DNA from: a virus
DNA length: 20,946 bases
Strand: one strand, 5' to 3'
IMG/VR virus record: IMGVR_UViG_3300003409_000027
Location: 4,849 to 25,794 of that record
The position numbers and the translations under genes are program-made. How positions within the stretch are numbered: position 1 is the first letter of the stretch; each line of letters starts with the position of its first letter. The notes under the pieces were generated by a model. That model saw only the letters and a list, made by a program, of their open reading frames with translations, did no database searches and was not told where the DNA came from. Positions 17,001 to 20,946 of the stretch are shown one piece after another.

Positions 17001-20000
17001 CTTGAGGCCGCAGGCAATGGTAATATTGTTATTGAAAACAATGACGTTGTAACACAAAACATCGAAGTTCAAGGTACAACTACCTTAGCAAATACAACAA
17101 TCAACGGCGCATTAACACAAACCGGTGACCAGACAATTACAGGAAGTGTTGTACAAACTGGCGATCTACAAGTTGATGGCCAATTCAGTGCCGGCGATTT
17201 AAGTTTAGATGCTATCGACATTATTGGCAATAAGATTACTTCAACCGAAAGCAACGCACCTTTAGAACTTGCGGCTAGCGGAACAGGATCAGTTGATATT
17301 TTAACTGATTTAAATGTTTCACAAGACATTACGGCTTTAAATTTAGTAGCAGGACAGAATTTTACTGTTGAACAAACTACTACATCCGGTGTATTTGAAA
17401 CAACAAGTTTAAGCATTAGTGGTAATGTTATTAACAACACAGTTAGTAACGATTCATTAATATTAAGAACCAGCGGAACTGGTAATATTGTATTAGATAC
17501 AACAAATGTTGATGTAACAAACAATTTAAATGTACAAGGTACAACAATATTATCAACTACAGACATTACAGGCACACTAAATGTAACAGGCGATGTTACA
17601 CATACAGGTGATTTAAATCAAACTGGATCATTAAATATTTCTGAAAATATTGATCTTGGTGGATACTTACAACTCGATAATATTAGAGTTGACACAAATT
17701 ACATTGCTACAACTGAATCTAACAGCGATTTAGAACTAAGAGCCGCAGGCACAGGTAAGGTATTATTTCCAACTAGCAGTGTAGAAATCAATAATGACCT
17801 AGATGTTAAAGGTAGTATTGTAACAAGCAATTTAAGTGTTACTGGTTCTATCACCGCTCCATCATTTGATAGTGGCGACATCATCATTGAAAATAATGTT
17901 GTTACTACAACAACATCAAATAGCGATTTAGAATTACGTGCTAGTGGAACTGGTGAAATACTTGTACCAGAAAATAATGTACAAATAGATAATGATTTAA
18001 CTGTTAGCGGTGTTACTGATTTACAAAATACTGTAATTACAGGTACGTTAACCCAAACAGGTAACATTGCTCAAACAGGTGATACTACACAGACAGGAAA
18101 TATTAATTTAACTGGTGATTTTACTTCATCTGGTTATGTTGATTTACCTGATTTGTTAATTGAAACAAACTTTATTTCAACAAAAACAAGCAATAGTGAT
18201 TTAGAACTACGAGCTAATGGAACTGGAATTGTATTAGTACCTAATAATAATGTAGAGTTTGGACAAAATCTAACAGTAGTAGGTGATATCACAGCCAGTG
18301 ACATCAATATTACCGGTGTATTAAGCGCACCTGTTATTTCAAACGGTAACATTGAATTAGATAATAATGTAATCACTACAACAGAATCAAATAGTGATCT
18401 TGAACTGAGAGCAAATGGTACAGGCACAGTATTAATACCAACTAATGATTTAGAAGTTGTTAATAACTTTGATGTTAACGGCACAGCAACCATTGATACT
18501 CTTGTTACACAGAATGTTAACATTACTGGTCCAGTAACTCATACTGGAAATTACATACAAAATGGAACACAAACACTTAATGGTCAATTAAATGTAAATG
18601 ATATTGCTCAATTTGAAGAAATTCAAATCAATACAAACTTTATCACTACTACGTCAAGCAACGCAGACTTAGAACTACGTGCTAGTGGTACTGGACAAGT
18701 GGTTGTTCCTGGAAATGATGTCACAATTACTCAAAATTTAACAGTTGGCGGCAATATTACTGCTAATGGAATAACAGTTGACCAAGATTTAGAAGCAGAT
18801 ATTATCAACAACGGCGATATTGAAATCGCAGGTAATTTAATTACTACAACTTTAAGTAACAGCAACCTAGAGCTTAGGGCAAATGGTGCTGGTGTTGTGC
18901 TTGTTCCTGAAAATAATGTAGAAATTGATAATGATTTAACAGTAGATGGTATAACAACATTAAGTGACACAACTATTAACGGAACATTAGTTCATGTTGG
19001 TAACACTACTCAAACTGGAACCACAACAATTACCGGAGACTTAGATGTCAATGGCGATGTTAATATCGATGGCTTTGGCCAGTTTTCTAACATCAGAATT
19101 GAAACAAATTACATTTCAAATACAGTTACTAACCAAGATTTAATATTGTTTGCTCAGGGCACAGGCAAAGTTACTATTCCTTCAAACAATGTAGTAGTTA
19201 ATAACAACCTTGAAGTCAATGGAAGTACAACTTTAAACAGTCTTACGGTCAATAATACTATTACTTCTCCGATATTCAATGTTGGTGACCTAAAAATACA
19301 AGGTAATGTAATTGAAAATGCTACAGGTTCGATAGTTCTTAGTGCTAGTGGCACAGGATCTATTGAATTAGAAAACATAATTGTAAACGAAAACACAATT
19401 TCAACAGCGACATCTAACGAAGATTTAGTACTTCAGCCAAATAGCGCAGGCTATGTTGATATTGATAGCAATACCAGTGTAGTATTACCGAGCGGAACAA
19501 CACTTGAGCGTCCTTCCGGCCAAGAAGGAATGATAAGATACAACACTGACTTCAACGGATACGAAGGTTATGATGGAACAGCATGGCGTAGACTTGATGG
19601 TGTGTATGATATTGACCAAAATACTTACATTACTGCTGAACTAAATCCTGGTTCTAATGATAATGTTATTAGATTTTATGTAAACGGTGCGCTTGCGGCA
19701 ACACTTGATGCCCAACAACTAACAGCAAATTTGTTAAATGTTGATGATATTGAAATTAATAACAATACTATCAGCACGTTAACCACTAATGAAGACATTG
19801 TTTTTGCTCCAAACGGTACAGGTAGTACCAATATAGGAAATTTTGCCTTCAAAAATAATACAATAACTAATACTGTAGTTGATAGTGTTACAGTTTTCAA
19901 TCAAACTGGAGCAAACGGCTACTTTAAGATTGATGGAACTAATGGATTTGTTATTCCTATTGGGCAAGATAGCGAACGAGGAGCACTTGCTGAACAAGGA

Positions 20001-20141
20001 ATGATTAGATTTAACACAACTGACAATCGTGTTGAAATTTATAATGGTACAAATTGGATTTCAGTTGCTGGCGCAGGCGGCGGAGTAACTATTACAGAGG
20101 CAGAAGATCTGTCAATTAGAAACGCTTTAATATTTGGATAA
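14067..20141 (+). CDS. Giant modular fibre/adhesin-like protein B with beta-helix, LamG domain and repeats
   Basis: This 2024-residue paralogue of protein A has the anchor GRISGPLLKANLLRNGVDLA then FENDLLYLDV (5-36). A beta-helix domain starts at about 222 (RPGNTIYVGTTGDD, then GDTIWIYPGTYEE). An insert of about 286 residues follows (about 456-741) that includes a LamG-like domain, after which the shared segment resumes with VRSIGSANVYGN. The alternating repeat array runs about 970-1710. The cap has GMIRYNT (about 1820) and GMIRFNT near the end, finishing RNALIFG. The start is TTG, with TTAGGAG at 14054-14060; the N-terminal match to protein A from residue 5 fixes it, and the next Met is far inside. 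There is no catalytic motif or signal peptide. It is probably a second late fibre or surface protein carrying a different binding domain. Confidence 0.82.
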   Translation: MSQLGRISGPLLKANLLRNGVDLAFENDLLYLDVTNGRIGINTSTPTHDLQVVGTTRTTNLEVTNSVSLADFNITGSTVTNSTGDIAFNSPVIINNGLSFDSMRISDNFIETTDSNANLELRTSGTGIVDIQSDLLVGGNLHVNGNITADGTISLGDSSTDVINFNAEIASDLIPDQNEVYQIGSDPSDSTGKRWGDLWASNLYADSVFSANIIIDGINLATRPGNTIYVGTTGDDTNNSGTHQNDPVLTVQKAVSLASAGDTIWIYPGTYEETFPIVIPQGVIIRGTGIRAVSIKPTAATRNKNAFEMNGETTVEDLAVVDFEYDSVNDTGYAFAFANNITVTSRSPYVRNISVLTKGSTVRLGTNPPEDPLGFDAGDAGRGAKINGSVANASSNEASMLFHSVTFITPGVDSIVALNGTRVEWLNSFVYYANRGMYLQSGTAGFAGDGKTRVKISNTTGTFAVNDTLTYYDTDGTTVLASGTIESISGDFYNIDGKVIGFETLEDRAGKVGTAYGNAQIDIDQAKFGVSSLLLDGIGDYLGYSTQPDFGFGTNDFTVEGWFRLSATGIEQTLFDFRNGSDADLAPLVRINTSNQVEFAPAEDSTQITGTTSLTSGTWYHIAVSKSSGSTKLFVNGTNEGVVYADSNDYGTSKPLTIGATHNAVNFFNGHIDDIRVSNVARYTSTFAVPSSAFTSDSNTLLLLHFNGTDGSTVIVDDGITTQDIRTTSGGTASKIDFANYSDFGVEVRSIGSANVYGNYGIYGDGDGVIAYLIGHNLAYIGAGKSSENDNTQVIQTNEVTELNRAKILYNTVDQDGDFRVGENFYVNQRTGEVSFSNSELAVTGNLTFTSGGDTTYIDATRIDTGNLRLSGNTVSSTSGDINVDPFTNQLNLNSDVTVTGDLNINSDATIGGNLILIGDIVLSAKIDSDIIPNADDTYNIGAPTYQWKDVYASRFITENIEIDNNKIRTLDSNSDLELEAAGNGNIVIENNDVVTQNIEVQGTTTLANTTINGALTQTGDQTITGSVVQTGDLQVDGQFSAGDLSLDAIDIIGNKITSTESNAPLELAASGTGSVDILTDLNVSQDITALNLVAGQNFTVEQTTTSGVFETTSLSISGNVINNTVSNDSLILRTSGTGNIVLDTTNVDVTNNLNVQGTTILSTTDITGTLNVTGDVTHTGDLNQTGSLNISENIDLGGYLQLDNIRVDTNYIATTESNSDLELRAAGTGKVLFPTSSVEINNDLDVKGSIVTSNLSVTGSITAPSFDSGDIIIENNVVTTTTSNSDLELRASGTGEILVPENNVQIDNDLTVSGVTDLQNTVITGTLTQTGNIAQTGDTTQTGNINLTGDFTSSGYVDLPDLLIETNFISTKTSNSDLELRANGTGIVLVPNNNVEFGQNLTVVGDITASDINITGVLSAPVISNGNIELDNNVITTTESNSDLELRANGTGTVLIPTNDLEVVNNFDVNGTATIDTLVTQNVNITGPVTHTGNYIQNGTQTLNGQLNVNDIAQFEEIQINTNFITTTSSNADLELRASGTGQVVVPGNDVTITQNLTVGGNITANGITVDQDLEADIINNGDIEIAGNLITTTLSNSNLELRANGAGVVLVPENNVEIDNDLTVDGITTLSDTTINGTLVHVGNTTQTGTTTITGDLDVNGDVNIDGFGQFSNIRIETNYISNTVTNQDLILFAQGTGKVTIPSNNVVVNNNLEVNGSTTLNSLTVNNTITSPIFNVGDLKIQGNVIENATGSIVLSASGTGSIELENIIVNENTISTATSNEDLVLQPNSAGYVDIDSNTSVVLPSGTTLERPSGQEGMIRYNTDFNGYEGYDGTAWRRLDGVYDIDQNTYITAELNPGSNDNVIRFYVNGALAATLDAQQLTANLLNVDDIEINNNTISTLTTNEDIVFAPNGTGSTNIGNFAFKNNTITNTVVDSVTVFNQTGANGYFKIDGTNGFVIPIGQDSERGALAEQGMIRFNTTDNRVEIYNGTNWISVAGAGGGVTITEAEDLSIRNALIFG
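15612..16205 (+). other. LamG/concanavalin-like lectin domain inside protein B
   Basis: Hallmarks of the LamG jelly-roll fold appear in order: SSLLLDGIGDYLGY (about residue 530), NDFTVEGWFRLS (about 555), SGTWYHIAVSKSSGSTKLFV (about 616-635), PLTIGA (about 655), then NGHIDDIRVSNVARY (about 669), ending with NTLLLLHFNG. Such domains bind carbohydrates or proteins. Protein A has only a short linker at the matching place. Confidence 0.87.
16983..19190 (+). repeat. Alternating short/long repeat array in protein B
   Basis: Anchors of the 'ESNSDLELRASGTG' motif start at 16983, 17250, 17445, 17718, 17916, 18189, 18387, 18657, 18855 and 19128. Spacings in codons are 89, 65, 91, 66, 91, 66, 90, 66, 91. 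Long units carry extra 'QTGN/HTGD' steps such as GTLTQTGNIAQTGD. Short units instead carry a 'SGDIIIENN' type turn. Degenerate units continue toward 19850. Confidence 0.92.
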
Positions 20142-20146
20142 AGACA

Positions 20147-20476
20147 ATGGCAACATTTTTTAGAAATAAAGTAATTAATGAATTAGGTACAACGCCAACT
20201 ACTATCGCAGATAGTACACAAACTAGTAGGATTACAATTATCGGTCTTAGTATTTGTAATTTAAAAGATCATGTAATCAAAGCTAGTGTTCAACTATCGG
20301 ACAATTCAAGTTCTCAAGGATATTATATTAAAGATGTAATTATTCCACCAGGACAAAGTTTACGGGTAGTTAATGGCGGTGAAAAATTAGTAATGGCAGA
20401 AAGTAATATTTTAACTGCTTTTTGTGATACAGAAGGCGGAGCAGATGTTATATCTAGTTACGTCGAAATTGTTTAA
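20147..20476 (+). CDS. Small beta-sandwich-like virion protein
   Basis: This 109-residue protein starts 5 bases after the stop of protein B and is probably translationally coupled to it, with no strong ribosome binding site. It shows the strands TSRITIIGLSICNL (about 26-39), QGYYIKDVIIPPGQSLRVV (about 57-75) and a C-terminal VISSYVEIV. The layout matches the 123-residue product of 5832-6203, including a P-x-G turn before a hydrophobic strand. I do not recognise a named domain; it is likely a small structural accessory of the fibre set. Alternative readings, such as a head decoration protein, cannot be excluded from sequence alone. Confidence 0.68.
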   Translation: MATFFRNKVINELGTTPTTIADSTQTSRITIIGLSICNLKDHVIKASVQLSDNSSSQGYYIKDVIIPPGQSLRVVNGGEKLVMAESNILTAFCDTEGGADVISSYVEIV

Positions 20477-20486
20477 GGAGAAATAA

Positions 20487-20852
20487 ATGTCTGGAAATTC
20501 ATATGTAGGTTCTTTTAGTCCAACTGATATACTTGGAGGAGGTGTTCCAAGATATTTTTATGGATTGCGAAGAGACGAAGACGGAGATTTATTTCTAGTT
20601 AGAGTTGATCAAATGTTGCCTAACGAAACTGTTACGATTAATGAATCAGGATTACCGGAAGATAACTATGAAGGATTTGAACCCGGAGTAGATTTCTATG
20701 AAGGCAGAGACGTTAACCACAATTTAACTTATGCTAACTTAAAATACGAACAGTATAGATGGGATTCACGTCCTATTTACTATTACATTGATGATGAAGG
20801 TAACTTTACAATAAGAGTCAACCAAGGATACGACTATCCAACAGGACTATAA
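20487..20852 (+). CDS. Conserved marine T4-like phage structural protein, unknown role
   Basis: The product is 121 residues: MSGNSYVGSFSPTD, then PRYFYGLRRDEDGDLFLVRV (about 21-40), an acidic middle with GVDFYEGRDVNHN (about 67-79), and YEQYRWDSRPIYYYIDDEG (about 87-105). From memory, the YFYGLRR...DG(D/E)L...RVDQ and YEQYRWD...YYYID blocks are widely conserved among marine T4-like phages, where the protein is listed as a hypothetical or structural protein. It is Tyr- and Asp-rich with no membrane segment or enzyme motif. AAGGAG (20475-20480) lies 6 bases before the ATG and the preceding stop overlaps it, so translation is coupled. The stop codon lies inside the next late promoter. Confidence 0.75.
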   Translation: MSGNSYVGSFSPTDILGGGVPRYFYGLRRDEDGDLFLVRVDQMLPNETVTINESGLPEDNYEGFEPGVDFYEGRDVNHNLTYANLKYEQYRWDSRPIYYYIDDEGNFTIRVNQGYDYPTGL

Positions 20853-20855
20853 ATA
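20848..20855 (+). promoter_or_regulatory. T4-type late promoter overlapping a stop codon
   Basis: TATAAATA is exact; the TAA of the preceding gene (20850-20852) is part of it. Initiation near 20862 would give a leader of about 23 bases before the ATG at 20885. Confidence 0.72.
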
Positions 20856-20884
20856 TACAATAATAACCAAGTGGGACGAAATTA

Positions 20885-20946
20885 ATGGGTGAATTTACAC
20901 TAAGCAGAATTAGATTTAGATGGGTAGGTGAGTGGGCTGCCGAAAC
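20885..20946 (+). CDS. Start of a virion structural protein gene, 3' end outside window
   Basis: ATG at 20885 opens a frame that runs to the window end and reads MGEFTLSRIRFRWVGEWAAE. This N-terminus, with a basic-aromatic 'RIRFRW.G.W' block, resembles the start of structural proteins of marine T4-like phages whose next segment often begins a 'tW..GTxY..gD.V' carbohydrate-binding-like module; the window stops before that can be checked. The upstream ribosome binding site is weak (a GTGGGACG stretch near 20871). A late promoter lies just upstream. The call rests on 20 residues. Confidence 0.6.
   Translation, partial: MGEFTLSRIRFRWVGEWAAE

Noticed and set aside
16983-19190. Regularly spaced similar sequences that might suggest a CRISPR array
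   Set aside because: Spacing is 195-273 bases, always a multiple of three, and the copies are diverged and lie inside one open reading frame; this is a protein repeat.
9170-19190. Template and variable repeat of a diversity-generating retroelement in the fibre genes
   Set aside because: No reverse transcriptase is present in the window, and differences among repeat copies are spread over codon positions rather than concentrated at adenines.
20837-20890. Possible frameshift joining the 121-residue gene to the next gene
   Set aside because: The 121-residue product ends at its expected length, a late promoter overlaps the stop, and the next ATG has its own family-like N-terminus.

Overview
This window is a stretch of a T4-like (tailed, contractile-tail type) bacteriophage genome, most likely marine. 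The basis is a head-assembly block in T4 order (acidic prohead-core protein, gp21 protease, gp22 scaffold, gp23 capsid protein), AT-rich DNA with every gene on the + strand and tight spacing, T4-type late promoters (TATAAATA), and structural families that I know from marine T4-like phages. The host cannot be read from the sequence; a cyanobacterial, SAR11 or other marine host are all possible.

Layout. (1) 1-3482: capsid assembly genes, ending at a clear intrinsic terminator (3501-3530). (2) 3538-3822: one small basic, helical protein of unknown function, with a late-promoter-like sequence on each side. (3) 3818-7058: a late transcription unit of four small to medium virion-type proteins behind a structured leader. 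(4) 7074-13945: a late promoter placed inside a hairpin, then a giant 2281-residue fibre/adhesin-like protein (protein A). (5) 13958-20852: the best late promoter in the window, a structured leader, a second giant paralogue of 2024 residues (protein B, TTG start), then two small virion-type proteins. (6) 20848-20946: another late promoter and the first 62 bases of a further structural gene. No gene-free stretch exceeds about 125 bases.

How the parts fit. The first block builds and matures the prohead: gp22 forms the inner core, gp23 the shell, and gp21 cleaves both at L/I-x-E sites. The downstream ~17 kb looks like a late-expressed set of surface or tail-fibre components made by shuffling a few modules: an N-terminal anchor, a right-handed beta-helix domain, an alternating 66/91-residue repeat, and a C-terminal cap with a 'GMIRYNT' type motif. 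Protein A carries a seven-repeat FG-GAP-like beta-propeller and an unrecognised 114-residue domain, each spliced into the long form of the repeat. Protein B carries a LamG/concanavalin-like domain spliced into its beta-helix domain. This looks like a two-arm recognition apparatus with exchangeable binding domains.

The most notable regulatory signal is at 7065-7095. The ribosome binding site of protein A is in the right arm of a perfect 7-bp inverted repeat, and the late promoter lies in the loop. Read-through mRNA should hide the site, while mRNA started at the late promoter should leave it free, the logic known for T4 genes e and soc.
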